Of a stretch of DNA of 64,000 nucleotides, positions 1 to 14,743 are shown one piece after another. The translations under genes and the position numbers were made by a program. Position 1 is the stretch's first letter. The number at the start of each line of letters is the position of its first letter. The DNA is taken from the NCBI RefSeq assembly GCF_020184175.1, contig NC_065530.1:64705260-64769259 (forward strand), given 5' to 3'. Below the pieces are notes generated by a model, which did no database searches, was not told the DNA's origin, and was given only the letters and a program-made list of their open reading frames with translations. The stretch is from Aphis gossypii. Its lineage: Eukaryota > Arthropoda > Insecta > Hemiptera > Aphididae.

Positions 1-143
1 CTGCATTCATATTGGAACCGGTCTCGTTGGTAGGAGGTCGCGTGGTGATTCGTTTAGAATCGGCGTTTTTTCCAGTAGGACAGAAAGTACTTATACTTTG
101 TTTATCTCGAGTAATTGATTATCAGGGTTATCAAATTCTTTCA
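1..143. other. GC-richer window edge, possible exon fragment
   Basis: The first 70 bases are visibly richer in G and C than the following 7 kb, and one + frame stays open from base 3 to the TAA near 141. One minus frame is also open over most of the stretch. Neither translation is recognised. It may be the edge of an exon of a gene lying left of the window, on either strand. Confidence 0.15.
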
Positions 144-2605
144 TAATTACACCACTTACGGAAAATATGGAAAACCTAGATATTGCAGTGAATTTTTTGT
201 TTGTCAAGGAATTCAAGTCAAGTCTGACCTGACTTAAAAGGATTTTTTTTCTGGAATAAAAAAACAGTAACTAATAAAAGTTTTCAGAATCAGTGTATTT
301 CAAAAATTAACATAGGTAGTTAAAAAATATAAAAAAACAATTTTTATCAAGCATTTACTCTATATACGCTCGTATAAAGTGAATAAATTATTATTTTTTT
401 TATCTTGCAGTAATTCTTATGATATTTGGCCATCTAGGTTTCTGAATAAAATAAAAAATTTATCTAGATTGGAATTTTATGTATTAAAAGAAAATATTTA
501 ATGTTAAAATAATTTTAATGTGATAGTATTATTATTAACTATTATGGTCATAGTATAAATGCGACTTAATAAAAAGAAATGCAATTTATTTATTTTTATA
601 TTAGTGTTTATTTAAATTTAAATGTAAACTTATTATTTGTTTAATATTTTATTAATACATTTGGCAGCTTCAGGTAGAAGATTTACTTAAATGTATATCT
701 ATATTTATCGAGATTTTGTAATTATTATTATTATTTTTTGTAATTATATGAAATTTAAGAAAATAGCCCGAAAAATGTTGAAAAGTCATTGAGTTGTTAA
801 TCTTTAAATTTTTAAAACTATAACTTCTATGTTTTTGGACTGTTCCACCAATCTGATCAATGTTTTAATGTCTTGATATTCAATTTCAATATTCTAGTTA
901 TATACTTATATACCTGAGTCGTTATTATAAAGAAATCAAATTATTTTTTGGTTTTGTAAAATTATGATCATTATTTATCTCGTTATTTATTGAAATAAAT
1001 ATTTATGTATTTATATTTCTAATACAAATATATTTCGAGGTATTTCATATTATGCTAATCTGGAATTATAACATAAAATGTTTTGTACTTTATTTATTTT
1101 ATGTTATTAAAAAACAATTTATATAGTTGAATTTCCTTGGCTCTATTGGGCCTATGACAATTTTTCACTCTGGGTATATGATGACATGATATTATGCGTG
1201 CGGATCAAGTACGGATATTAAAATATTCTGTTTTTATTAATTATAACGTAGTATATTGTATAGTGATTTGACGCACCCAATATAGAGTTAACGGATGTAC
1301 GCATTGAGATTTTGACCTTGAACAAAAGGTACGATTTTGTACAAATTCATTCATAAAAACTAAAACTGATACGGTTAAATGCGACTTGAAACAGTTGAAA
1401 CCAACTTAAATATATGTCATAAAATGATTTGCTTCAACATTATCCATATTACTTGTTGTTTTCACTAATTAGTTATTATACATATTAAATTAATGAAATA
1501 TACTTGTGAGAAAATCATAAATTATTTTATGATAACAAGTTATATTACAATTAATACGTATTTCTAGTCATGATTTTTACTTGACAAATATTTATCAAAG
1601 TAAATAATTACTGGTATGATTATTTGTTATGGTAGTATTCGAATGTATTATTGTCTTCTTTATGAGATACCACACCCGCATGTTTTGTGTCCGTTTTTCA
1701 AACACACATCGTTACAATATTTCGTATTGAGATTAGAATGATATTCTCTATTTAAAGATAATAATATTATCTAGGACATCTTCTATGTTTTATCCGGAAA
1801 CGAAAAACCACGAATGTGAATATTACTTTAAGTTCAACAATCAATTTTAACTAGGTAAATTACTAAATCATAACTAATTTAATCGGAAGAATTTTATAAT
1901 TATTTTTTTATGATAACTATTTCTCTATAATGCTAATATAATTTAGATTAACATAATGTATGATATTTTGGAGCATTTTTCTTATAACTATTGTCTATTA
2001 ATTATTTGAAGCAAACAATGAATGTGTCCAATATCAATGAGAGAATTATTTAATGTGTAACATATGTTAAACTAGACGGTTATTTATTTCGAACAACGGT
2101 ATTAAAGTTTTATTGCATACAATAAAATATCCGTCGTCTTCTGCTAGGATGTAAATTGGCATATTGATAGACGTAGAAATTTTATTTTTTAGAAAATGTG
2201 TACTTCAAAACTTTATGTAGTGTCTATTTTTAGACAAAAGAATTATACAACTTGTAGTTGTACAATAAACGTGTGGGCCCTAAGGATAATGGTTGTAAGT
2301 AGGCAGTAAGTTATGTGGATTATCCTTAGGTACATTCTCGACATCTACGTGACTCATCCAATGTTAACCAGTTTTATATTATTATTAAAAAAAAACCTGA
2401 AAGTATGTGTTGTGAATATTTGTTTCGAATTTATTTAACTAAATATCATGACAAAGTAAATAAAAGTACATATTATATAAAATAAAGTTTCAAATACTAT
2501 TTTTAATCATCAAAAGATTGAGAATGTATCATAATAATACTTAATAATACATAATTCTTAGCTATTTAGTTTTTATGCTTTTTATCATAATTTCTAGTAT
2601 AAATG

Positions 2606-2637
2606 TTTTAGATTTTGAACGAAGTGATGAATGTATT
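2606..2637 (+). repeat. relic of left terminus of the GATTCTGAACGAAG repeat family
   Basis: The 32 bases match the left end of the long repeat at 44868 almost perfectly, with one C-to-T change in the subterminal repeat (GATTTTGAACGAAG). The match stops abruptly after ATGTATT, so only the terminus survives or was ever inserted. Confidence 0.5.
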
Positions 2638-5600
2638 TTTCTTCGATTATATTTATATAATTATTCTATATATTTATTCATTTAATTTTATTACTTATAA
2701 ATAATATTGCAGTAACATGTAACTTTAGATTTAGAAGTAATGAAGTGAAATATAGTTTGTTTTTCTTATTCTTAAACGTTTGATGATTCTTTATATGTTA
2801 AAAATTTTGGCTTGCATGTACCTATTTATAAATATTATGTTTTTATGAATTTAAAGTATTCCTTTAACCACCAAAATAAATCAATACAAATAGTATTTTG
2901 TTGTATCCTTGCCAATGTAACGAAATATTTTGGTACCGAATAGTGTTTAAATGTTTTAAATATTAATTAGATATTATCAATCAATGTAATTTGTAACTTG
3001 GTTGATTTACCTTTGAGCTTTTTATTTTTAAATGTTTTAAAATGATGGTATTTTTTTATTTTAATAAGCATATAAGTTGGAATGTAGCTTGGTCAGATAC
3101 TTAGATATATGAAGAATTATTTTTGAAATCCGTGTAATATAGTTAGAAACAATTTTTAAGAATTTAAAAAAATATATATAAATCATCCATAGTTTCTTAA
3201 TAATTGTACATTTCTATTTTCCTGTTTCTTAAATTATTCACTATTACACTGATGCGTCATTATACATTAAAAAAATATTCTGTACTTATAAGGGCAGTTA
3301 GGGTCAGCATCCAAAATATATATTTATTAAAATAAAAAAATAAAACAAAAAAAAATAGGTTATCTATATCATTATTTGAGTTTTGCCAATACATTTTATA
3401 AGAATTATAAACGTGACAATTGCCATATTAAATTAATATAATATATACGTCCATATACGTCCAACAGAATACCATATATACATTTTATATCCTTATAACC
3501 AGATAATTTATAGTCTATGTACAGTTTGGTCACGCCTATATGCCTTAATATAATTTTGTTGTTTCAGAAATTAATTTAGTCATAATGAGTTATTTATTCT
3601 TAACAATTTTAAGACTAATTGTCTAGTTGACTTAGCCTTTTCCTTAGGTATAGATAACATTCATATTATACATTGCTATCTGTACAAATTTCTGAGTGTT
3701 TATATTGCCATTGTATTATGAGTTATTACTTATATACTTATATTAATGCCAAAAGGTCAATGATATGATAAACAAATGCCTATTACACGAAAAAAGTTTT
3801 CTTTTATTTAGTTCTTTATATTATATATTATGTTCTGATATAATTGCTTCATAATTCATCATATATATTATTATAAATTATAATAGTAATAATATATTCA
3901 TTATTTTTTTTTTAAATGTTTATACATGACATTTTCCTTTCGTTTGTACTAATTTAGAAATTATTTCTTTGAGATTATGAATCCCACGAAGACTTAATAC
4001 CATAATATTGAGGTGAAATCTTAAATGACATGTCTCATTTTCGAGTTAAAAATGTATACTATTTGATAATAATTTAATTTTGTGTACCTATGTATTATAA
4101 TGTACAATGGACAATGGACATTCTAATTATATTTTTGTATTTTTCGTTGTAATTTAACTGTATTTATTTTAAATCTCATATTATTAGCTGGGTATATTTT
4201 TTTTTTCAAAATTAAAAATTAATTAAATCTATCTAGAAATTAATAAACAATTATAAATATATATTTTTGTAAATCGATTGGATTAAATTTTGGGTCAATT
4301 TCACGTAAATATTGGTGTATTTTTACGCGTAGATTTAAACGACGAGTTACCATTTAACAGTTACCTCGTATATATAATTGATACAATTATTTATTATTAT
4401 TATTATTATATTTTTTTTTTTGTATAATATACATTGTATATTATTATTTATGATAAATTGTATACTATAAACGCACATATTATATAATATACTTTATTAG
4501 TATATTACAATACAAGAAAATCGTTTAATAAATTAACATACTTATTACTTTTGAGTTATGAGTTATGACTTTTGATGGTACGTAACAAACTTCGTGTACC
4601 AGTTGACTATAAAGTATAAATAGTACTACCGTCGAAACATATTTAAAGATTCAGTAAAATTACTTTTTATTATAATTTATCATATAGCGATAAATATTTT
4701 TATAATATCAAATATATCATTTTATTATCTTTTAATGTGTACTAGTATTATAATAATTAAAATTGCTAACGAATTTAGAATCATTTTTATTGTTCTGTAG
4801 TTGGTATTTTACGGTACAATATTAACAGTTAAAACCATAATTATAAAATAAATAATTCATTTTTCGTGCTTGTGAATTTTTTGTATTTCTACACATTTGA
4901 ATCTATACTCAGTTTACAGTTCGAAAATGTTTGAAATGTTTCGGTCCGGCCACTGTTTTCTAATTTTATTCGCTAAATTATACGTAACAGTTATATATGA
5001 ACGTCTACGTATAAAAATACACCGAACTAATAACGTCTGTGCCTTAGGTCGTCTATATTAACTAGGAATTGTTCCTCGTTTTTATCGGTGTTTGAGTTTG
5101 TTAAAAATCCTTATTTTCCCTACACTATCGTGAAATGGGCTGAAAAAACTACGTCGTACCTATGTGTTTGGTACTTTAGGTCCAATGCGTGTTAAAATAA
5201 CGCGCGTTGATATTGTATGAAGGCTGAATTGACGTTAATGGTATATGGTGGTGGTGTGATGAGTGTAGCAGCGTGAGAGGTGCGAGACCGCCTATTGGTA
5301 TAATATAGGACATAAAGCCAAGTACCCGTGTCCCATAATATGGTTATTTACTAGTATACAGCTTAATACAACGATAATTGTAGTAAACCAGCACATGCTG
5401 TAAGCCATCTAAAGTTAATATCTATTAATCATTATATTATTATACAGTTGAATATTGATTTTTATTGAAATCGTTGTGGAAAATTAAGGTTTGAAAATAT
5501 AAGAATTAAATCATATCTGGCAAGGTACGAGATTTATACTGCATAAAAGATACAAGAAACGATGATAATGTTATTTTTTACCAGATAAAGTGAATACAAA

Positions 5601-5807
5601 TAATTTTATATACCAACTTAAATTATATATTATAGCATTTACGAACAAATTAGAATTGTTTTGATCTTTTGTTCATGTGTGAGTGTGTATATAATTATAT
5701 TATAAATTGTACATTGTATATAATTTAATGTAGCGATAGCAAGTGTACGTAACGAAAAAATATTTAAATACATAAGTATTTGCTGAAAATTATATTTTAA
5801 GTACCTA

Positions 5808-5911
5808 TTACTTTTTTTAATGTAAGAGAATATTTTTTCGTACGATGCAAATGAAAAGTATACTTAAAGCATTACTTTTTTATGTAAGAGAACATTTTTT
5901 CATACGATGCA
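5808..5911 (+). repeat. imperfect two-copy direct repeat, about 62-bp period
   Basis: A 41-base segment containing ATGTAAGAGAA and TACGATGCA occurs at 5808-5849 and again at 5871-5911, with a few substitutions and small length changes in a T-run. This is a local tandem duplication that has started to diverge. Confidence 0.75.
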
Positions 5912-7254
5912 TGAAGACTGAAAATTTATATAATAAATGCATGTGTTGTGTAACAATTAGGTAGGTACTGGCAATTTGAGTTTTTAAACTTTAGTGTTTC
6001 ATTAAGTTGTAAATTATAATCACTAAATACAAACAATGTTATCTATAGATAACTACACGTGATGTATTTATGGGTCTTTTACCTCGTTATTATAATATTA
6101 ATTATTGAAATTATTACAATTTGATTCAACTTTATTATGTGAACCAAAAAAGATTTGATTTTAGATTTAACTCTACTATATAATTATAAGGTATACCTCG
6201 TACTATTACAGCCAATTAAACGTAGTAATATATTTAAATATTTTCAAAGTAAAGAAAGAATATCAAATATATAATTTGTCTATTAATCGATAATTTTTTT
6301 TATACGTTCTTTGTGTTCTTATCAATTTATTTAAAATTATAAATTTCACTTTCACATTTGGTATATTTATGCTCAATGAATTTATAATTATTATTATAAT
6401 TTATTATTATCCGTCTACAAACTGATTACTACGTATTATATTATATATTACGTGCAATATTCATTATATTTATTAAGTTCAATGTCGATCAATTTAAAAA
6501 TATATAATATATGTGTTAAATTTTATTGTATCTGAATTTTGTCCATTTTTGACTGCGTTTTATAAATTTATAAAAAACTTGTTTAGTTCAAACTGTGTTA
6601 AATTGAAAGTTTATATAGGTACAAGGCTGATTTAACAAATAATTAATATTTTTGGATTTGAGTTCAATTTTAATATCACATAATTATAACTACCGTTACT
6701 ATTCTAAAATTGTACGAAATGACCTAAATAAGATTTACCAAAAGAAAAAAGATCTGGAATTATACCTTTAAAGATATATGCTAAAAAACCTGTTGATTGA
6801 TTTTTGGAAATTTTCCAACTTAAATGCTATGCCAACTAACTGTTTTAACATAGGTAATTGTTATGTAAAATGTTCATTTCCAATCTACTCAAAATTATCA
6901 TCTCTATGGTATATAATATGCTCTAGAATTATAATGTAAATTTATAGATAGCTGTTTGATACCCTTATTTTATTTTATTTTATTATTTGCATAAGTTAAA
7001 AATATAAATTATATTTTTATTAATTGTTATAATTTAATTGTAGAATTTTGTAATATGTAACCATGCGTTGCATAGAATATTCTTTCTTTAATATTAATTT
7101 ATGATTTTTTTCTTTCATAATTCGATATATATACAATGGTTATCGTTTGATATAGTGCAATTTCATTTAAATCGACTTTAAATTATTTATTAGTATAAAC
7201 ATATTATTGTATCTCATACAACCCGGTAAATAAAATACTTAAAATAGTTAAAAT

Positions 7255-7436
7255 ATATTTATTTTTACGTAGATCATAAGTATAAAATCGCGTGCGTGCG
7301 CACACGCGCGCACGAGTTGTACTCGTATATTATGCCTGTTTATATGTTGCCAGCTGTTTCCGATCATTGGGAAATGGCTGGCGACGCGACGGCGGGGTCA
7401 ATGGACGCCACCCCTATCAAGTTCTTTAAATTTTGA
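7255..7436 (+). other. GC-rich islet with alternating CG/CA tract and a 34-codon ORF
   Basis: Within very AT-rich DNA this islet starts with TATAAAAT near 7281, then an alternating purine-pyrimidine stretch of CG, TG and CA steps (about 7289-7312), then an open frame from ATG 7332 to TGA 7434-7436. The predicted peptide (starts MPVYMLPAVSDHW, ends IKFFKF) is unrecognised. A second frame is open across the same bases up to GTGAGT at 7451. It could be a promoter with a short leader ORF, a first exon, or a chance islet. No initiator lies at the right distance from the TATA-like word. Confidence 0.25.
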
Positions 7437-10400
7437 TGACAATCGTTCTGTGAGTATTCAAGTGAACCGGATGAATACGCTACTCCCCTATAAAAAAATT
7501 GAAGTCGTTAAATAAAAATACTAATAATCAATAATGAATTGTATGATATACAGCCACCGCGGTATGTATGTAAAATAATTTTGCATAACATCATAAAGCA
7601 CGTGTTATTTACTCATAATAAACGGTTGACTGAATAGAACAAAATTGGTCAGTGTTTAAAAATTTTTTTTATTAGATAGTTGTAAACTACAAATATTTTT
7701 GATTTTTACCGATATTTTTATTATTTTAAATGAGTGATTATTGAGTAATATAACTACCTATATTCATTTATTTGTTTGATAATTTTACATTGACACGTAC
7801 CAAAAGTTTATATTTTCGAATCAACATAATATATTTATTTTTCTTTATGTAACTCTATATTTAATAGATTGCTATAGATTGTGATTAGCTATTACATGAT
7901 TTATATTTTTTTGTTTAAATAATTTATTTATCCATGATTAGATAATAATTAACTTTAAAGCTTCATTTACGTACTATATATACTACTGTAGTATAGGGCT
8001 GTTGCAACTACGTCTATAACGTGCCTATAATAACGGCTTATTCTATTGTTCAATTTTGTTTTCAATTGCACACTCGTTGTTCATCGGAACTGAAACTGGT
8101 AGACATTGAAAATTGATTAATGATTCATTCGCATGGCACATATGACTGAGATGAGGGTAAATACACTACTTTAATGATTGACGTAACTACTAATATAATT
8201 TAAAATTAAAACATATTAAACGTATAGGTATATAATATATTCAATGTTGTCATGAAAATAATAATTTTTATAATTATAGGTATTTATTATACTATACTAT
8301 GTTATTTTAATATTTTAAAATGGTCAACTTTAATTTTTTAAATATTTTTAATAGTTTATTTTATTCATTCAAAAATTGTAGATAATAATTAATATTATAT
8401 ATCACGAGGTCGTCAGGAAAACCATTAGGAAGTATTAAAGATAATTTATAAGGTCGTAAAGTTTCTCTCCTTTGAACACGTTTTTATGAACAATGTTTAA
8501 TATTTTAAATGTTTTTAGGATTGTGTTAATAATATATAACACTTATTAAACTTAATATCAGAATTAAATGGAAAATATTCGAAAAAACGAAACAAATGCT
8601 TAGCGATGATTAAACAAAACCAGACTAATATGTGAAAGTTTTAAATAGTCGTATTGATATATATTGTATATATTGACAGGCGCAGACGTCTATAATAAAA
8701 ACAGCTGCGCGTTAGACCTTCGCCTTCTTTATCCATTAATGGTACATCGTTTTTTTTTTTTTTTGTTATTTTAAATAGTTCTTTAAATGTATATAAATCA
8801 CTATCAATAAAAGTATTATTAAAAAAAAAAAAAATGAATATACTTGAATTTATGAAATTTTCTAATATTGAACTTTCTACTATACACATTTCTACGAAAA
8901 ACAGCATAACATATTATGCATTTAATTGTGTATTGAAATTAAAGATTTACAATTGATTATATTTTATATTTTTTTATAAATTGGTTGTGTATTAATTTGA
9001 ACTCAATGTTCTTCAATCTCTAATTTTGGGAGAAATTACTGTTTGAACAAATTTTACATTTTTCTAGCTATGCAAATAAATTTTAAGTTTTGATTTTTAC
9101 TTCAACATTTTTTCATTTTTAAATGATAAAAGTATATAACATTTATTTTCTTGTTTGTACCTAATTATATCAAATTCTGCAGTAACTATTCAAATTATAT
9201 TTTTAATAAAGACGCAGTTAATGATTCACTTGAATTACGTGTACTACGTATATACACATTCTAAATGTTCTTATCAAATTAAAAATTGTTGACTAAGTTT
9301 AAAAAAATATTTGATGGTAATTTTATTTTAAGTGTAATGTATGATTTTACAAATTAAATGTAAAAACTAAGATAAAAATGTAAATCTAGGTGCAGCATTG
9401 GATCCCCAAAATTATACCTATCGAAATGAGGTTTATGAAGATAAATTTTTATTTAATTATAACCACGTGTTTAATTTTCATTTGAAATGTATGGAATTTA
9501 ATCTTATTTCAATGTCACTGTTATTGTCTTGTAACAGTGTAATACCTATTGCAATGTGGTTTAATAGACATAAGTACCTATTTCCATTTTTTGAATTACA
9601 CTATAATTTTGTATTTTTGTTATTATTATAATGTTGTACTTGATCAATAACTAGTAAAATAGCAATATATTATTATTATTATAGTATACATTGCACTTTT
9701 TTCCGACTAATAGTTTTTTTTTTATGTCACGTTGACAATTAAATAAACGTGTTTATTTACAATAGACAGAAATTAAAAAGCGGAATTTACCTTTGTCTAA
9801 TAATGTGTTATGGAGTCATTAAGTTAGCTATAGTGTGTATGTGAATTAAGGTTAAACGTGACATTAATAAAAAGTAATATATTTATAAATTACAATACAA
9901 GTTTCTGTTGACAATCGAATTGTTTAAGACTAACAAAAGTAATAATTATAAAAATGGTTGTTTAAGGTTAAAAATACATTTTTCATATATTTTGTTTACC
10001 TATATTATTATCTTTAAAGTGTTATTATAGCTATAAATTCTGTAAATTAAATTTTGTTGTATCATATTTGATTATTGCAATTCATCGAGGAAGCATATTA
10101 TTGTATAATTAATATAGTTAAACATTACTATTGCAATTTATTTTAATATTAGAATAATTTAACCAATAACCATACATAATTGCAATCCAATTGGATACGT
10201 ATTGACGCGGTGTTCTTGTTATACATTCTTCATTATTTAATTTTTTTTTTCAAATTCGGTTATTTTTTCATTACCTAAATAAAAATAATATATCTTCGGA
10301 ATTTTTTAATTTTAACTGTACTTTATTAATTTTAAAATCTAAAATATGAATTATTATTTGAAATCTTTCACAATTTAAATAAAGTATTTTCGCGGGGATA

Positions 10401-13400
10401 ATATAGTCTTATAGATGGTTGTAATATTATCTTTAAGTAATATAAATATTAGTATACTAATATTTAATTATTACTAGTTATTGATAATTATGTTTCAATT
10501 TTTCTATCTAAAAGAAGTAAAATTAAAAAATTGCTTGTTTATCTGTATTGTTTTTTACAAGATTTTAGTTATTTTTGACGATTATTTTAACTGAATTAAA
10601 AAAATTTTCAATAGAATTCCAAGTAAATAGGAAGTACTTAATATTTTTTCTATACCTACATCAATAATAATTAAGTGCATTGTATGATAAGAATTGATAT
10701 CGTATGCTCGTTTAACACAACTCACTATTTTTGACATAATTATAAAACAACAATATAGCTGTGTAAGATTCAGTCATTTAGATTAGGTACAATTAGAAAC
10801 ATGGAAAATATATAGAATGAAGTTTTTAAAATATTAATAAGTAGAAAAATAGTGTTGTACCATTTTGTGGTTGGAATATATCTGCATAGCTATACCAAAT
10901 GTAATTGAGACTATTTGAAAAGCTCATGTCATTGTCAGGTTAGGTTATTACTTATTATCTGTACGCAGCAAATTTAATCTGGCCCTGTTTTAATTAGGCT
11001 TTGAGCTTATTAATATCAAGTTGATGTATTTTAATTAGTTCATTCATTTATCTTAAACTAAGAAAATGTCTTATTTTAGGTCATATTACCTTAATAATTT
11101 ATTAGTTATAACATTTGTTATAATATAATCGTAAATATTTCCAGAACAAATAAATAATTTAATTTAATTTACCTCTCCTTATGTACGAGTATATGTATTT
11201 TATTAACTATTAATTTTATTTAAATTTTATTTTTCAAACTATACTTTTTATGAAAAATATAATGGTAGTATAATTTGATTCATTGTAATGGACTTTCGAA
11301 ATTTTATAAAAACGTAGGCTTAGAATAAAAATAATGCCAATGTGATACATTATAATAAGCATTGAAATAACAAAAGTATTATTATTTACATTTTTTAGTT
11401 TTTAATCATCCCCCCCCCAAAAAAAAAAAATATCTTAAAAAAAAATACTAATAGTTTTGAAAAAAGAATAAAGTGTTAAAATAATTCCAGGTAATTGTAT
11501 TTCCAATCAAAAATATATTGGTATAGTATTATATTATACACGTTTTCGTTTCTGAATATAGGTATTGTGTATAAGATGACAAGTGAAAAAAAAAACAATA
11601 TGCATCAATTGCACGTCATTTCACTGTTAATACATGTTTTTTTTATTTTTCTTTATTTCGTCGATGTTTAAAGTTGTTATAATGTTATGTTATGTGCGAT
11701 AATGATTTGTAAACTATACTCAGAGCTCTTCAGTTTTTCGGTCTGTTTATAGCGGAGTATGTAAAGTATCACTATTACTCAGATTCAACATTAATATATT
11801 TCAATATTCGGTCTTGTCAATGGCTACAATAGTATTTTGTTTTCGTTATGATTATCCCATATTCCGATCGTTAAGTATTTTCGCGAATAAAAAATAACAC
11901 TTGAATATTGTGTATATTTTATATACTTTATATATAGGTACTTGGTTTGATTCTAGGGAAATTCCCAATAATTTCTAAACGTAAACTAGGAATGAAACCG
12001 GTTCGTTTGTACGACTTCTATAATATATAGCGGTATTTATTGTCGGCTGCGGAATTGAGACTTGGCCAACAAGTACTGGGGTAAACTTAATTGGGGGCAA
12101 GATGGTCTACCTTAAAAACATTTTAACCAGTTCATCAAATTTCGCGTTTTTTAATTACAAAGTGCTACAAATTAGAATACTGCTATTAAATACTTAACGT
12201 CACGTTAAATCGTGGTAGATATGTATGTAAATATATTATATAGTTAAGTAAACGAATATCGACATTTGTGCTCAAATTTTATATTTTATTGTATTATATA
12301 AAGTTTAAATATTAATGAAATGGTAATTTGACACAACAAAACGAGTAACATATTAATTGGTGCCAATTAACCCGTTTCTTAATTTTCTGGAACGTGTTGT
12401 ATCTGACCATTTTATTACCAAAATATTTTAAGTAATTTTATTGTATCTAAAGGTTTTTTAATACTCTATATAACTCGTATTATCATGATTTTGATCATAT
12501 ACCATTATGAAATATTAAAACGACATTTAGTATGAATTTTAGAATTAATAATAAAAGCATTTGAAAGGCTAAAGAATAAATTAAAAACTGCAAGTATGCA
12601 ATTCTACAAGTATTATAAAAATAATAAAATCTTATTTATTACAAAATTATATAATTTAATATTATAAATATATATCTTTATTTGGTACATAAATTTATTT
12701 TATTTTTCATTCCAAAATATTTTAAGCTAAACTATCAAAATAAAATGCACTTTTTCAATATACAAACTGGAATATTTGTCACTATTTATTAAAAATGTGT
12801 ACAATTTTTTGTTTAATTTAAAATAATTTAAACATATAATAAATGGTAAGTACCTATCTTGGTACACTTTTTTATTACTACTATGTGTCAACATTTTGAT
12901 TACATAACCCACGTCTAATAAATCCCCTTTAGTTAAAAAAACATCCGTTGAATTTTAAACATTATTTTAGTATAATATTATATCGTATATGTATTCTATA
13001 GGCACACAGTATTCTTTAAATTAAGTAAACAAAGTACAGCAGACTTAATCATCAACACACTTTATAATTCATATGATAAAGAACATAATAAAAAATTGCT
13101 TGTGTTTTAACATACTTATTCATCATTAAATGATAACATTATAGTCGTTACATCTATCAATTTAATAGTTATAATATCAAACCGTAAATGCGTTCATTAT
13201 AATATTATAATTTATATAAGAGGTAGAAAATGTGAAAAAAAATTGAAAGAATTCGTGTTGTGCTGTAGTTATTGTAATACGATCATTGGCCACGATTTTG
13301 ATAAAATACGTATATAGGTACATTAAAATACTATTATCATTGTGTAAAATTCTTTTGTTGTCATAAAATATATATTATAACGGTGGATATACGATATTGT

Positions 13401-14099
13401 TATAATATTAATTATATAGTATAGAGCGTTGTATATCGTATTAATATTATTATTATTCAGAAGTACCTATTATATTTTATTATAGATATTACGTAAAAAC
13501 GTGAATTATGGGATGTAAGCTATAAAAATGTCTTAGGTTTGGTTGGGGGGGGCTTCATTTTTTTCCCTGGTTATATGAATGAAAATATTTATTGATCCAG
13601 GGTTTTCGTTACCGGAATAAAAATCTCTACCAGGAATAAAGTCCCGTGATCACATAGATATAGATATAATATTACATTGGTGTTTGAGGACTGTGATTAA
13701 AGATATTATTCTGGTTACCCATCGGCTTCAGATAAGATGACTCATGAAACAATACTAGCAAAAAATAATCTGTAGCGATCTAAAACGACAATATCGTATA
13801 ATAAACCGTAAACCTACGATATATACTTGGATCATGTAAAATATAAGTTATCTAGGGGAATAATAAAATAGAATAAAATTAGTTCTGAATGTCGACATAA
13901 TATGTATGATGCTAGTAGTTATTTTTACTGCGTTATATAATGGTTTATATAAATATATTAATATGTATTATAGTCGCTCTGTAAATCAATTTTATCGATG
14001 GCTAATCAGTATAATATTATCTTATATCGTTTTGAGGACCGAATTTCTTCTTCATTTATAAATACTATGACGTGCATGCTGTATAATATATCCTTAGTC
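7437..14099. other. AT-rich gene-free stretch
   Basis: No supported coding frame. Open frames such as 8641-8907 (minus) and 9398-9631 (plus) are low-complexity phenylalanine/isoleucine/asparagine translations of T- and A-rich DNA. A C9-A12 homopolymer junction lies at 10-base scale around 11410-11430 and a G8 run near 13543-13550. One candidate core promoter is listed separately. Confidence 0.55.
10741..10776 (+). promoter_or_regulatory. candidate TATA plus initiator core promoter
   Basis: TATAAAAC begins at 10741 and an arthropod-type initiator TCAGTC sits at 10770-10775, so the initiator A (10772) is 31 bases from the first T of the TATA box, the canonical spacing. The first ATG downstream (10801) opens only four codons, so any transcript would be non-coding or soon spliced. 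In DNA this AT-rich a chance match is quite possible. Confidence 0.2.
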
Positions 14100-14368
14100 G
14101 GTGCGGTTTAGGTATATCCGTGATGACGTTTTTGCATATTTTATTCACCACTAACGTTGTCGAATAGAGTAGAACAGAAGCGCAGCAGCAAATCCCATCG
14201 CCCAAACGCGGTTACACCGAGTATATCTATATATTTTTTTATTTTTTTTTTTTTGGTAAATTTTCGTTCGGGTAACAGTACAAAAAAATCTCTGGAATTC
14301 AACATTATACAAATACGTATATATAATTGTATAATACACGGCGATCAATTTTTTCCCTCTGCTCCATT

Positions 14369-14398
14369 GTCGTCGTCGTCGCCGCCGCCGCCGCCGCC
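14369..14398 (+). repeat. GTC/GCC trinucleotide microsatellite
   Basis: Four GTC units run into about six GCC units. It creates runs of valine/alanine, serine/proline or arginine in overlapping frames. Confidence 0.9.
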
Positions 14399-14478
14399 TA
14401 TCCTCCTCGTGCCAATTGTTACGCGTCGTCTGCGGCACACACATCGACGTATATTATTCATACACAATATACGTATAC

Positions 14479-14480
<2 letters not shown>

Positions 14481-14516
<36 letters not shown>
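14481..14516 (+). repeat. (TG)18 microsatellite
   Basis: An uninterrupted TG dinucleotide run of about 18 units. It is the cause of the cysteine-valine and threonine-histidine runs in local open frames on both strands. Confidence 0.95.
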
Positions 14517-14519
<3 letters not shown>

Positions 14520-14720
14520 TCGCTGGCCAAAACCGTTACTCTCCGTCGCGCCACCACCGCTCCCGCCCTACCAAGATATAACCCCTTCGTCTGCGCGTGC
14601 TTTGGACCGATCGAATGGTGGGGTGAAGTAGATGAGACGGAGGGGGGGAATTGGGAGTGCCAGACGAAATCACACGCATAACGTTATGGCCGGGGGCGCC
14701 TGTCGTCTGGCTGCCGGTCT

Positions 14721-14743
14721 GCCGCCGCCGCCGCCGCCGCCGC
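14721..14743 (+). repeat. (GCC)7 microsatellite
   Basis: Seven consecutive GCC units in a GC-rich setting, about 325 bases from the other GCC run. Confidence 0.9.

Larger units (their letters stand above)
144..7254. other. AT-rich gene-free stretch
   Basis: Dense A/T sequence with many stops in all frames, short AT and TTA microsatellites (for example near 4388-4422) and no open frame or splice-site pattern that I can support. It could be intergenic or part of a large first intron of the NRBP gene to the right. Two small repeats inside it are listed separately. Confidence 0.6.

Noticed and set aside
8641..8907. 88-codon minus ORF with poly-phenylalanine and lysine runs
   Set aside because: Translation of A and T homopolymers in AT-rich DNA.
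14157..14681. 174-codon plus ORF, the longest in the window
   Set aside because: Its length comes from crossing the GTC/GCC and TG microsatellites; the translation is homopolymeric and overlaps equally open frames on both strands.
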